Notes: generated by a model from the sequence alone, not told the origin. Shown: positions 34,759 through 43,768, counted from the first letter of the stretch. The stretch is DNA of 64,000 bases from Maritalea porphyrae (GCF_030159895.1 NZ_BSNI01000001.1:406523-470522); one strand, 5' to 3'. Numbers and translations: made by a program.

Positions 34759-35955
34759 ATGATCATTGAGCTAATGATGTTTTACGCACTGGGCTTCTTG
34801 TGCGCCATCATTCTTGCTTTGCTTGTTCTACCCAGCATTTGGCGCCGCGCCGTTCGTTTGACCAAAAAACGAATTGCCGCAACCACCCCGGTTACCCTTT
34901 CAGAATTTCGCGCCGAAAAAGATCAGTTGCGCGCACAAAACGCGCTCAAACTGCGCAAACTGGAATTGCAACTTGAAGATTTGCGAAAGAAACGCGCCGC
35001 GCAATTGCGCGAACTCACCCAACTCCGCCAGTCTCAGGAAATGGCCGTTCACGAGCAAGATGGCGCTCAAAGCATTGCTGCCGAACTCACAGAGCGCAAT
35101 CAGGAACTGCAGGACCAAGTCCGCAGCTACGAAATTGAGCTAACTAACCTCAATCAAAAACTGCGCTTTCGCGAACGCGATCTAGCGGCAAAAATTGAAG
35201 AGTTGGATCAAGCAAGGTCGGTGGCCAACATCGCAGCGTCAGCCGTCGTCCAGAACTACGATGATGATATCGACCTAAGCGAATATGAAGGCGACGCCAA
35301 AAAACTGGCGAAATCGCTTGCGGCAGAGCGCAAACGCAACAACTTCTTGGAAGAACAATTGCGCGCTTCAATGGCACGGGTGCAGGAGCTAAAATCAAAA
35401 GTCCGGACCACGCCTGACAAATCACTTACCAAAAACATCCCTGACCTGTTGGATGACGCCGAAGCGCATATTGCCATCGCGGCCGAGCGCTTCAACGCGC
35501 TTTTGAACGATCAAGAAAAAGCAAATAAGCAAGCGGAAGAACCCCAAGAAGAGCTTCAAATCACGCAAGCCCCTGCTGAACTTGCCGACACTGAGTATGT
35601 CACCCCTGCGCCCACCACGAGCCTCGCCGAAGAGCTAATGGTAGAGGACGAGTTGGAAGATGTTGGTGCACGCATCCTCGCGCTCGAAGAAGACATATTG
35701 GAACGCTTCTCACATGAGACCGGCAATGTTGATGATTTGCGCGAACGCATGGAAAACATTGCAATAGACGTGAGCCACATCATCTACGCACAAGATACAA
35801 CCGGCGGCGCCGACGGCGAAGAAAGCTTGTTTGATCGCGTGCGCAAATATGCGGACGATGGCTTAGACGAAGCCGTGCTTGAGCCAACAGCGGACGAAAA
35901 CATTATTGGTCGCGTTGCCGACCGTATGGATGCCCTTAAAAAGACATCCAACTAG
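34759..35955 (+). CDS. Membrane-anchored coiled-coil protein of unknown function
   Basis: The 398-residue protein has one N-terminal membrane helix (about 5-25, FYALGFLCAIILALLVLP), a basic juxtamembrane stretch (RRAVRLTKKRI), then a conserved-looking TTPVTLSEFRAEKDQLRA and long heptad-like helices to about residue 220. The remainder is acidic and helical. It would hang a coiled coil into the cytoplasm. Similar proteins of unknown role occur in other Hyphomicrobiales (from memory). GGGAG ribosome site. Its end overlaps the convergent 35952-36314 gene by 4 bp. Confidence 0.75.
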   Translation: MIIELMMFYALGFLCAIILALLVLPSIWRRAVRLTKKRIAATTPVTLSEFRAEKDQLRAQNALKLRKLELQLEDLRKKRAAQLRELTQLRQSQEMAVHEQDGAQSIAAELTERNQELQDQVRSYEIELTNLNQKLRFRERDLAAKIEELDQARSVANIAASAVVQNYDDDIDLSEYEGDAKKLAKSLAAERKRNNFLEEQLRASMARVQELKSKVRTTPDKSLTKNIPDLLDDAEAHIAIAAERFNALLNDQEKANKQAEEPQEELQITQAPAELADTEYVTPAPTTSLAEELMVEDELEDVGARILALEEDILERFSHETGNVDDLRERMENIAIDVSHIIYAQDTTGGADGEESLFDRVRKYADDGLDEAVLEPTADENIIGRVADRMDALKKTSN

Positions 35956-36314
35956 TTCAGCGGCACTTCTGCACCAATAGCAATATCGCGAACAACATCG
36001 CCGGATTTGGCATTTACAATGCGAATAGTTGTGGCTTCACCTACCTTGTAGGTCACGGTTATTAGCCCATCTTGCGCAACTGCAGAAACGACCGACGCAC
36101 CTTGTGGCAAGCCAATTGATTGTGCCTGATATTGCTCATCGCTCGACTTTTGGTTCAAACGATAGACAAGTGCGCCCGCAACAGCCATAAACCCAACCAT
36201 AAGAATAAGCACACTGACGCCAAACGAGCGCCGCGCCCGGTTTATTACCGCTTCGGCTTCTGGTGTTAGTTCATTATTCTCGTCAGTAGAATTTGAAGGT
36301 TGATCAGCACTCAT
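35952..36314 (-). CDS. Small single-pass membrane protein, perhaps DUF6476
   Basis: The 120-residue protein has an acidic N-terminus, one membrane helix (about 33-51, VSVLILMVGFMAVAGALVY) and a C-terminal beta-rich domain (VTYKVGEATTIRIVNAKSG). Alphaproteobacteria carry a similar protein beside the RluD-family gene. The function is unknown. Its ATG overlaps that of the divergent pseudouridine synthase by two bases. Confidence 0.65.
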   Translation of the reverse strand: MSADQPSNSTDENNELTPEAEAVINRARRSFGVSVLILMVGFMAVAGALVYRLNQKSSDEQYQAQSIGLPQGASVVSAVAQDGLITVTYKVGEATTIRIVNAKSGDVVRDIAIGAEVPLN

Positions 36315-37320
36315 GCACTTGGGCTCCGAAAGCGAATTGGTTACATTTTTGGTCAGCGCCGATGATCACGGCAAGCGCTTGGACATTGTATTGGCTTCGC
36401 TGCTTGACGGACATTCCCGATCAAGATGCCAAGCGCTCATCAAGTCTGGCGCGCTCTCAATAGACGGCGCGACCATAAGCGAGCCGAAATACCGCGTCAA
36501 ACAAGATCAGCAACTTTGTTTTGTCGAACCAGACCCTGTTGACGCCGATCCAGAACCTCAAGACATTCCGTTAGAAGTTCTGTTTGAGGATGACGCGATT
36601 ATTGTCATCAACAAACCCGCGGGCATGGTAGTGCATCCAGCATCTGGCGTTGAACGCGACACATTGGTCAACGCATTGCTGTTTCACTGCGGTGATAGCC
36701 TAAAAGGAATTGGCGGGGTGAAGCGTCCCGGCATTGTGCACCGGTTAGACAAAGACACGTCGGGTGTCATGATCGCGGCAAAAACTGACGAGGCTCACCA
36801 ATCGCTTTCTGCTCAGTTTGCCGACCACGGTAAAAACGGACCACTGCGTCGCACCTATAACGCATTTGTGTGGGGCGTGCCCTCGCCTGAAAAAGGCACT
36901 ATTGATGCCATGATCGGGCGTTCTCCACACAACCGCACCAGACAAGCAATTGTTGAAAACAATGGCCGCCATGCCATCACTCACTACAAAACCCTGAATG
37001 CATATGGCGGCGACAAATGGACGGTGAGCAAAATCGCTTGCCAACTCGAAACCGGTCGCACGCACCAAATTCGCGTGCATTTGTCCCACATTGGGTACGC
37101 ACTGTTGGGTGATCCCACCTATGGCATCGGCTTTGAAAGTCGCGAGCGCAATCTGCCTATGACGGTCCAAAAATCGCTAAAATCGCTGGCGCGCCAAGCA
37201 CTGCATGCGGTAGATTTGACCATCGCACACCCCGTTTCAAATGAAGAAATGCATTTTTCTTCACCTTTGCCCGCGGACATGGCAAATCTTGAAAACTGCT
37301 TGCAAACCGCTGATTCTTAG
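36313..37320 (+). CDS. rluD: RluA/RluD-family pseudouridine synthase
   Basis: The enzyme isomerises uridine in 23S rRNA. The 335-residue protein has an N-terminal S4 domain (GKRLDIVLASLLDGHSRSRC) and a catalytic domain with the Asp motif PGIVHRLDKDTSGVMIAAKT and the end motif TGRTHQIRVHLSHIG. The subfamily fits RluD/RluC; RluD is the likelier by architecture. The ATG at 36313 overlaps the divergent start codon; a later start is possible but would shorten the S4 domain. Confidence 0.9.
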   Translation: MHLGSESELVTFLVSADDHGKRLDIVLASLLDGHSRSRCQALIKSGALSIDGATISEPKYRVKQDQQLCFVEPDPVDADPEPQDIPLEVLFEDDAIIVINKPAGMVVHPASGVERDTLVNALLFHCGDSLKGIGGVKRPGIVHRLDKDTSGVMIAAKTDEAHQSLSAQFADHGKNGPLRRTYNAFVWGVPSPEKGTIDAMIGRSPHNRTRQAIVENNGRHAITHYKTLNAYGGDKWTVSKIACQLETGRTHQIRVHLSHIGYALLGDPTYGIGFESRERNLPMTVQKSLKSLARQALHAVDLTIAHPVSNEEMHFSSPLPADMANLENCLQTADS

Positions 37321-37374
37321 GCCAAGTTTCGCTTCCTTTATCGTTTTTTGTACATTTTTTCTCACCCAAAGGGG

Positions 37375-37403
37375 TGAAATGACATATATCAGCCCTATAT
37401 AAT
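37375..37403 (+). promoter_or_regulatory. RpoH (sigma-32) type promoter of rpoH
   Basis: The alphaproteobacterial heat-shock consensus is CTTG-N17/18-CYTATNT. Here GGTG at 37373-37376 is followed by 17 bases and CCTATAT at 37394-37400. The -10 element matches exactly, the -35 only partly. It lies about 110 bp upstream of the rpoH ATG. Confidence 0.55.
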
Positions 37404-37508
37404 GTCCAACTAACGAGATGATTGTAGGCGGTGCTGCCTGTTAGGAGCATCAGATTTGTGTCGGCATGCAGTTTATTGCGACGCAGCTAGGGAATGAGGG
37501 GGTGCTTT

Positions 37509-38393
37509 ATGGCCCAAACAAATTTGCCAACCTTGTCGTCAGACAATGGCCTATCGCGCTATTTGCAGGAAATCCGCAAATTCCCAATGCTGGAGCCGGA
37601 CGAAGAGTTCATGCTCGCCAAACGCTATAAAGAACATGAAGATCCCGAAGCGGCGCAGAAACTAATCACCTCACATTTGCGCCTCGTCGCCAAAATTGCC
37701 ATGGGCTACCGCGGCTATGGATTGCCCATTTCTGAAGTTATCTCAGAAGGCAATGTGGGTTTGATGCAGGCGGTAAAACGCTTCGAACCGGATAAGGGCT
37801 TCCGCCTAGCGACCTACGCAATGTGGTGGATCCGTGCATCAATTCAGGAATATGTGTTGCGCTCATGGTCACTTGTCAAAATCGGCACGACAGCTGCGCA
37901 AAAACGTCTATTCTTCAACTTGCGCAAAATTAAGGGCCAAATTGCCGCTTTGGACGATGGCGCCCTGCACCCAGACCAGATCAAGCAAATCGCCACAACG
38001 CTAAAAGTGTCCGAAGATGATGTGGTCTCGATGAACCAACGCCTAACTGGCGATGCTTCATTAAACGCCCCAATGAAATCAGATGAAGGCGCGTCACAAT
38101 GGCAGGATTGGTTGGTGGACGAAGAACCCGACCAAGAAACTGCCTTGGGCGATGCGCAAGAATATGATGAACGCATGACGTTGCTTAAAAACGCCATGGG
38201 CGTGCTGAACGATCGCGAACAAGAGATTTTCAAGGCGCGACGCTTGCGCGAGCCTGCACTAACTTTGGAAGAGCTAGCGCAAAAGTTTGAAGTTTCTCGG
38301 GAACGCATTCGCCAGATTGAGGTCCGTGCATTTGAAAAAGTTCAGATCGAAGTCAAAAAGCAAATGCTCGAAAAAGCTGGTGAGCCTGCCTAA
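37509..38393 (+). CDS. rpoH: Heat-shock sigma factor RpoH (sigma-32)
   Basis: RpoH directs RNA polymerase to chaperone and protease genes. The 294-residue protein has the RpoH box (AAQKRLFFNLRK) that sets it apart from other sigma-70 family members, region 2 (ATYAMWWIRASIQEYVLRSW) and a region 4 HTH (SRERIRQIEVRAFEKV). The ATG at 37509 follows GAGGGGG; an ATG five codons upstream is possible. FtsH, which degrades sigma-32 in E. coli, is encoded at 56876-58801. Confidence 0.96.
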   Translation: MAQTNLPTLSSDNGLSRYLQEIRKFPMLEPDEEFMLAKRYKEHEDPEAAQKLITSHLRLVAKIAMGYRGYGLPISEVISEGNVGLMQAVKRFEPDKGFRLATYAMWWIRASIQEYVLRSWSLVKIGTTAAQKRLFFNLRKIKGQIAALDDGALHPDQIKQIATTLKVSEDDVVSMNQRLTGDASLNAPMKSDEGASQWQDWLVDEEPDQETALGDAQEYDERMTLLKNAMGVLNDREQEIFKARRLREPALTLEELAQKFEVSRERIRQIEVRAFEKVQIEVKKQMLEKAGEPA

Positions 38394-38419
38394 CCCGGGC
38401 AATTTAAACTGGTCGTGCC

Positions 38420-39457
38420 TTAGGGTAACACTGTCATTAATCTAGGATCAAAGACGCCACGGCACAGTCGACGGTCTTTTCGAACTTCGCGTTTTTGCTT
38501 TCTGCTCATTTCAGGAAACGCTAGCGCGAGTTTCACAACTTCCAGCTTCGGCTGAATTTTGTTATTTTTGAACTGCTTAGCCCGTTCAAACAAAACTTCA
38601 TCGCCTTTCATAACGCGATAGTTCACGCCCAGATGCTGATGCATAATGTACTCCGCCACGAGCTCGGCAAAGTCCTCACCTGCATTCGCCAACGCATAAA
38701 AAGTGGCGTAATTGTCATCCTCCAATTCTTGCAAAATAGCACTATCCTGACCAATTTTCGGATGCTGATCCAAAACCATCGCATAGCCCTTTATGCGCCT
38801 GTCCAAGGCATGTAAACGGTAATTATTGGCAGCCTGATATTGCGAATTACAAGAAAAATATCCGAAACTATGGTGATTGTTGAACCTTGGGTGTTTTTCC
38901 AAAAAGTGCGCCAACTCATGAAAAAGTAAATAGGCCAGCGGGTAGTTCAACCCCTCAATACGTCCTTTGGTGTACGCGACTTCATAGCGCAACAAATGCG
39001 CGTCAGTTAGCCGTAAATCTTGCGGGTCATAACCTTTTTCAAGCCCAGCAAATGTCGCCCCGGTAGCATATCGAGAAAACTCGCCTTCTATAAAGCTCTC
39101 CATAGATTCATGAAACAAGTGGATAGCATACCAACTTAAATGAATTTCAGTTGCCAGCTGTATGCCTGCTGCGTGCTCGTGAATTTCTTCTGAAATGAAA
39201 AGATGGTCCAGAGCGCACATAGCGCGTTGCATTGTTGGTGGCGCAATCGAGTAAATCAGTTCGATCTGTTCGCCCAATTTGTAGTGAGTCAACTCTGTTG
39301 GCGGGTCGATACACTCGCGCGTGTCGCCACCAAGCGTGTAACAAATCTTTTGTGAAATTGGCGTTTTGCACTCAATGGATTCAGCGACCACATTCCCAAC
39401 TGAAAGCCCGTACAAAAGCAATATAGCTGCGGCACCACGCAATATGCAGTGTTTCAT
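38420..39457 (-). CDS. Secreted putative zinc metallopeptidase, HELAH and EDFAE motifs
   Basis: The 345-residue protein has a clear signal peptide ending VVA. HELAH at 180-184 fits HExxH zinc binding, and EDFAE at 261-265 fits the downstream glutamate of gluzincins that resemble anthrax lethal factor (EFFAE). The N-terminal third has several cysteines (disulfides possible). It should act in the periplasm or outside. Substrate unknown; no toxin or immunity partner is next to it. A strong AGGAGGT ribosome site precedes the ATG. It faces rpoH tail to tail. Confidence 0.7.
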   Translation of the reverse strand: MKHCILRGAAAILLLYGLSVGNVVAESIECKTPISQKICYTLGGDTRECIDPPTELTHYKLGEQIELIYSIAPPTMQRAMCALDHLFISEEIHEHAAGIQLATEIHLSWYAIHLFHESMESFIEGEFSRYATGATFAGLEKGYDPQDLRLTDAHLLRYEVAYTKGRIEGLNYPLAYLLFHELAHFLEKHPRFNNHHSFGYFSCNSQYQAANNYRLHALDRRIKGYAMVLDQHPKIGQDSAILQELEDDNYATFYALANAGEDFAELVAEYIMHQHLGVNYRVMKGDEVLFERAKQFKNNKIQPKLEVVKLALAFPEMSRKQKREVRKDRRLCRGVFDPRLMTVLP

Positions 39458-39578
39458 ATTACCTCCTAAAGTAATCTCAAATCATCTAGCCACAAAAATG
39501 TATCGGACAGATGTGGGCGATAATATGCCCATTGTTAAACCCGACCCAAAAGGCCGGATTATGCAATAAAAACACGTA

Positions 39579-40202
39579 CTAAAGATCTTTCTTGATAATC
39601 GCAGCCACATCGACAGCTGTTGCGTCACCTTCTTGATTTAGCTTTTCTGCGACCGCCAGCTTGTCAGCATCCTTGCGGTTCTGGCTCATTTTCCATTTGC
39701 CTGCCATCTCCGTGATTTCAAGCTCCAGCCCATATAGACCTTTGAGCTGTCGCGCCACATAATCAGCGGGCGCATCAGATAATGACCAAGGCGTCGCGCG
39801 CCCATATTCCATCATATCAGTAAGAGATTTCAGATGGTGGAGCTTCCAGCTCGCCTCGTGCCTGAAATGCAGCTTGCCGCGCACATGAACCACCACATAA
39901 TTGTACGTTGGCACTTCCTTGCCATGCTCTTGTTTGCCAGGATACCAATCAGCTGAAATATAGGCAGCGGGGCCCTGAAAGATTGCAAGCGCCTCAACAC
40001 CGTCCTCACATTGCTGATAAAGGTCATTTCCACGCGACAAATGTGCATGCAATTGCGTTTTGTCCCCATCGACCACCATTGGCAAATGGTTTGCCGTGAT
40101 CCCGTCCGCCGTATTACACACCAAAGTCGCCAGCGGATGCTTTGCAATAGCTTCCAACAAAACGTCTCTGCGTGTCTCTTTAAAGGCGGGGGGTTGGTAC
40201 AT
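39579..40202 (-). CDS. PaiB-like FMN-binding protein
   Basis: The 207-residue protein belongs to the PaiB family (FMN-binding negative transcriptional regulator): MYQPPAFKETRRDVLLEAI at the start, ADGITANHLPMVVDG, and YISADWYPGKQEHGKEVPTY. The split-barrel fold would bind FMN; a regulatory role is known only in Bacillus. The ATG at 40202 has an AGGA ribosome site; the frame begins two codons earlier with TTG. It follows thiN by 15 bp and may be co-transcribed. Confidence 0.85.
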   Translation of the reverse strand: MYQPPAFKETRRDVLLEAIAKHPLATLVCNTADGITANHLPMVVDGDKTQLHAHLSRGNDLYQQCEDGVEALAIFQGPAAYISADWYPGKQEHGKEVPTYNYVVVHVRGKLHFRHEASWKLHHLKSLTDMMEYGRATPWSLSDAPADYVARQLKGLYGLELEITEMAGKWKMSQNRKDADKLAVAEKLNQEGDATAVDVAAIIKKDL

Positions 40203-40217
40203 AAACAATCCTAAACG

Positions 40218-40919
40218 TCATTTTTGGCTAATCAATTTCACGATTGCCTCAAAATGTGTTCTTGGCAAGATCACAAGATATGGTTCGGGCTGATTTGCCG
40301 CGACCGTTAATCGAACACGTGATTGGTCTGTTTCATTTGACGTGCCAATTCGATCGCCAACACCAAGCTGCAACACATCTAGCGGATATTTTAGCCCAAC
40401 CGACTTCTCAAAACTGATAGGACGCAGTGGATAAATTGAAAACCGCGTTTCTAAGGGCAGATCAATTTCAAAATCACCTGCTACCCCAAACGTAAGGTCA
40501 ACTTGATCCATCAGCACAATGTTCTTGTGTCCGCCATATCGCGCGATCGTGTGAAACGCAGCCAATGTATGGTCTACCCGCTTGCCCAACATGCCAAAAC
40601 ATACGAACAGCGGCGCATCGACCGAATAAAGGCACTTTTCAAAATCAGTCGTTTCTTGCTCGCCCAATTCGATGAGTTTGACATCGGCTGAAAAAGCCTG
40701 CCGATCTTGAATTGAATCAAAATCTCCAATGACCGCTGCAATGTTCATCCCAAGTGCCAGTGCCGCGTCCGCAGCGCCATCCGCTGCGATCAGCGGATAA
40801 CCTTTGGAAACAAACTCACGCAATTGTTCAGGCGAAAAATCGCCGCCGCCCAGCACAATAACAGGCGAAGCAAACGAGAGTTGAACCTTGTTCTCATGAG
40901 ACTTAATGAGGTCTTGCAT
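40218..40919 (-). CDS. thiN: Thiamine pyrophosphokinase
   Basis: The enzyme makes thiamine diphosphate directly from thiamine and ATP, in the cytoplasm. The 233-residue protein has the family motifs IVLGGGDFSPEQLREF, LIAADGAADAAL and AVIGDFDSI in the N-terminal catalytic domain, and a C-terminal beta-sandwich (RFSIYPLRPISFEKSVG). It is divergent from the riboswitch-controlled transporter thiBPQ, which fits salvage of external thiamine. Confidence 0.93.
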   Translation of the reverse strand: MQDLIKSHENKVQLSFASPVIVLGGGDFSPEQLREFVSKGYPLIAADGAADAALALGMNIAAVIGDFDSIQDRQAFSADVKLIELGEQETTDFEKCLYSVDAPLFVCFGMLGKRVDHTLAAFHTIARYGGHKNIVLMDQVDLTFGVAGDFEIDLPLETRFSIYPLRPISFEKSVGLKYPLDVLQLGVGDRIGTSNETDQSRVRLTVAANQPEPYLVILPRTHFEAIVKLISQK

Positions 40920-40947
40920 ATCACATCAAATTCACTAAATTAGCGCC

Positions 40948-41030
40948 ATCTCGCTGGGGTGCTCCGAAGGGAGCTGAGAATAAACCCATATAACCTGAAC
41001 CAGGTCATGCTGGCGGAGGGAGACCGAGAT
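40948..41030 (+). ncRNA. TPP riboswitch (THI element)
   Basis: The conserved pieces are in order: CTGGGGTGC, GGGAGCTGAGA, AACCCATATAACCTGA, CAGGTCATGCTGGCG and GAGGGAGA. Helix P1 is ATCTCG (40948-40953) with CGAGAT (41025-41030). Thiamine diphosphate binding is expected to shut off thiBPQ. Confidence 0.95.
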
Positions 41031-41112
41031 GACAAGAGTGAAACATCCAAAAGCTTGTCATTTCCCCTTTTATGCACGACCGCACATTGTTTGATTGTAA
41101 AAGGGACATATC
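41031..41112 (+). promoter_or_regulatory. Riboswitch expression platform hiding the thiB ribosome site
   Basis: GACAAG (41031-41036) can pair with CTTGTC (41054-41059). CCCTTTTA (41065-41072) pairs perfectly with TAAAAGGG (41098-41105), which contains the thiB ribosome site. No T-run follows, so control should act on translation, not termination. Confidence 0.65.
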
Positions 41113-42120
41113 ATGTCTTTGAAAAACCTAACGATTGCGGCGCTTTTCTCGATTGCACCACTTGCATCATCCGCAATGGCAGAAGATAAGCCAACTCTCA
41201 CCATTTACACCTATGACAGCTTTGCATCCGATTGGGGCCCGGGCCCACAAATCAAAGCGGGCTTTGAAGCCAACTGCAATTGCGTTGTTGATTTTGTTGG
41301 CGCTGAAGATGCGATCAGCGCGTTGCGCAAAGCCCAACTTGAAGGCGACAGCACAAAGGCTGATATCATCCTTGGCCTTGATACAAGCGTTGCGGCTGAA
41401 GCAAAAAGCACCGATCTTTTTGCCAATCACCATACGGATCTATCAGCTGTAAAACTGCCGATCGACTATACATCTGAGCAATTTGTACCGTTCGACTATG
41501 GGTATTTTGCCTTTGTTTATCGTAAATCAGATTTCCCAGAAGCGCCGACTTCATTTGAAGATCTGGACATGGCAGATGAAGATTTCAAAATCGTCATTCA
41601 AGATCCTCGTTCTTCAACACCTGGTCTGGGTCTTATCTTGTGGGCGAAGGCCGTATATGGCAGCGACACAGAAGAAATGTGGCCGGATCTGGCGCCATAC
41701 ATTCTTACCGTTACCAAAGGTTGGTCAGAAGCCTACAGCCTGTTCCTAGATGGCGAAGCCGATATGGTTTTGAGCTACACAACGTCGCCTAGCTACCATA
41801 AAATTGCTGAGGGCGATGACAACTACGCCGCTGCGATCTTTGAAGAAGGCCACTACGCACAAGTTGAGTTGGCTGGCATTCTAAAATCGTCAAAACAGCA
41901 AGAACTTGCGCAAAGCTTCATGAGCTATTTGGTCAGCCAAGAGGCGCAAAAAATCATCCCAACAACCAACTGGATGTTCCCAGTCATTGAGTTGGAGGGC
42001 GGATTGCCTGAAGGCTTTGCAACTCCATTGAGCAAAGAGCAAACATTGCTTTTGGACGATGAGACCGTTGCGGCCAACACCAAAGCCTATATTGATGCCT
42101 TCTTTGCCGGCATCAAGTAA
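41113..42120 (+). CDS. thiB: Thiamine ABC transporter, periplasmic binding protein
   Basis: ThiB captures thiamine and its phosphates in the periplasm for ThiPQ. The 335-residue protein has a signal peptide (IAALFSIAPLASSAMA) and the family's LTIYTYDSFASDWGPGPQIK start, then QDPRSSTPGLGLILW and the C-terminal TNWMFPVIE. First gene after the TPP riboswitch. Confidence 0.95.
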   Translation: MSLKNLTIAALFSIAPLASSAMAEDKPTLTIYTYDSFASDWGPGPQIKAGFEANCNCVVDFVGAEDAISALRKAQLEGDSTKADIILGLDTSVAAEAKSTDLFANHHTDLSAVKLPIDYTSEQFVPFDYGYFAFVYRKSDFPEAPTSFEDLDMADEDFKIVIQDPRSSTPGLGLILWAKAVYGSDTEEMWPDLAPYILTVTKGWSEAYSLFLDGEADMVLSYTTSPSYHKIAEGDDNYAAAIFEEGHYAQVELAGILKSSKQQELAQSFMSYLVSQEAQKIIPTTNWMFPVIELEGGLPEGFATPLSKEQTLLLDDETVAANTKAYIDAFFAGIK

Positions 42121-43768
42121 CGTCAAATGGTCTCGCCCTCAGGGCGGGGCCATCCCCTTTTGGCGCACGCCACGCTTGTTGGTCGGGCTCCTTATAGCAT
42201 TGGCCGTTGGCGCACTTATCTGCGAATTGATTGCCATCATTTGGCAAGCCGCCGACCTGTTCGGCAACGAGCAAACCACCTCTGCTAACCTATTGCATCT
42301 ATTGCGCATGTCCGCCATCCAAGCCGGACTGTCAGTCCTATTGGCATTTATCACGGGTGGCATTGTCGCCATTGCGCTGACGCGACTAAGCTTTTTCGGC
42401 AAACCACTGGCATTGGCCATTCTATCCGCTGGTTTAGTGCTACCCACCTTAGTTGTCGCCTTTGGGCTTTTGGCCATTTGGGGCCGCGCCGGCCTCATCA
42501 ATGATATCAGCCAAGCCGTTGGCTTGGGCAAATTGCCCTTCACCATTTTCGGCCTGCAAGGCATCTTGGCCGCCCACACGATCCTCAATGGATCCTTTGC
42601 CGCGCGCATATTCTATGATCGTCTGCAGGCGCTTCCAACCGCCAGTCTAAAGCTTGGCCAATCCCTCGGGTTGAGCGAATGGCAGCGAATTCGTATCCTT
42701 GATTGGCCAGTGATCAGAAGCGCAATGCCTGGACTTGGCGCCACCATATTTTTGATGTGCTTCACTTCATTCTCAATCGTATTGCTGTTAGGCGGCGGCC
42801 CTGCCAACGCCACATTTGAAGTGGCGATATTTGAAGCGGTCAAACTCGACTTCGATCTTCATCGCGCGGCCATTTTGGCAGCGACACAGTTGGGGTTTTG
42901 TCTTCTCATCATCATTCCAACGGCGGGCTTAAAATCCAGTTCGGTACTCATTGGTGCGCAGCAACGCCATGTTTGGCAGGCGACCGGATGGACCAAATGG
43001 ACAGTGGCTTTTGTTTTGTTCGTGCTATTGCTCGCCTATGCCAGCCCGCTACTCATTATTTTGGTCGAAGGGTTCGACGTTAGATTCTTCACGCTTGTTT
43101 CATCGACTAAATTCATCAACGCGTTGATCACTTCGTGCACAATTGCTTTGGCAAGCGCATCGATCGCGCTAGGCGCCGCCATGTTGCTGGCTTTTGCGCG
43201 CGCAGAACTGATTTACAGAAATGCCAGCAAGGCACAAACCAGCTTGCTGCGCACCATCATTAGCGCCCCAATTTTCGCATATCTTGCCACTCCAGCCATT
43301 GTGCTGGCGCTTGGGTTTTTCTTACTTGCGCGTGTGGCAGGTTTGGACACAAGCAAAGTTGGTATCTATGTGGTCATTCTCGCAAATGCCTTGCTGGCCC
43401 TTCCTCTAGCGAATGCCACCCTGGGCCCACCAGTAGAGAAAATCGCCAACAAATCCTATCGCTTGGTCAAGAGCCTCAATATTCACGGCTGGCGGCGTTT
43501 TCGATATGTTGAATTGCCACTCATTCGAAAAGAATGCGCCTATGTCTTTGCATTAGGTTTTAGCTATTCGTTCGGTGATTTAGGCGTTATTGCACTGTTT
43601 GGCACAGACGAGTTTTCAACCCTGCCATGGATGATGTATCGCGCATTGGGCGCTTACCGTTCTAACGATGCAGCGATGCTTGCGGCCATGTTGTTGATTG
43701 TTGCCGTCCTTAGTTTTTACCTATTCCCCAAACTCTTGGGAGGTCGTGACAATGCTCACGCTCAATAA
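42095..43768 (+). CDS. thiP: Thiamine ABC transporter permease ThiP
   Basis: ThiP forms the membrane channel. The protein (about 557 residues) has two homologous permease halves, about eleven to twelve helices, with EAA-type loops near GLSEWQRIRILDWP and LNIHGWRRFRYVELP. The ATG at 42095 lies inside the end of thiB (26-bp overlap), with no clear ribosome site; another start within the first 15 codons is possible. Confidence 0.92.
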   Translation: MPSLPASSNVKWSRPQGGAIPFWRTPRLLVGLLIALAVGALICELIAIIWQAADLFGNEQTTSANLLHLLRMSAIQAGLSVLLAFITGGIVAIALTRLSFFGKPLALAILSAGLVLPTLVVAFGLLAIWGRAGLINDISQAVGLGKLPFTIFGLQGILAAHTILNGSFAARIFYDRLQALPTASLKLGQSLGLSEWQRIRILDWPVIRSAMPGLGATIFLMCFTSFSIVLLLGGGPANATFEVAIFEAVKLDFDLHRAAILAATQLGFCLLIIIPTAGLKSSSVLIGAQQRHVWQATGWTKWTVAFVLFVLLLAYASPLLIILVEGFDVRFFTLVSSTKFINALITSCTIALASASIALGAAMLLAFARAELIYRNASKAQTSLLRTIISAPIFAYLATPAIVLALGFFLLARVAGLDTSKVGIYVVILANALLALPLANATLGPPVEKIANKSYRLVKSLNIHGWRRFRYVELPLIRKECAYVFALGFSYSFGDLGVIALFGTDEFSTLPWMMYRALGAYRSNDAAMLAAMLLIVAVLSFYLFPKLLGGRDNAHAQ

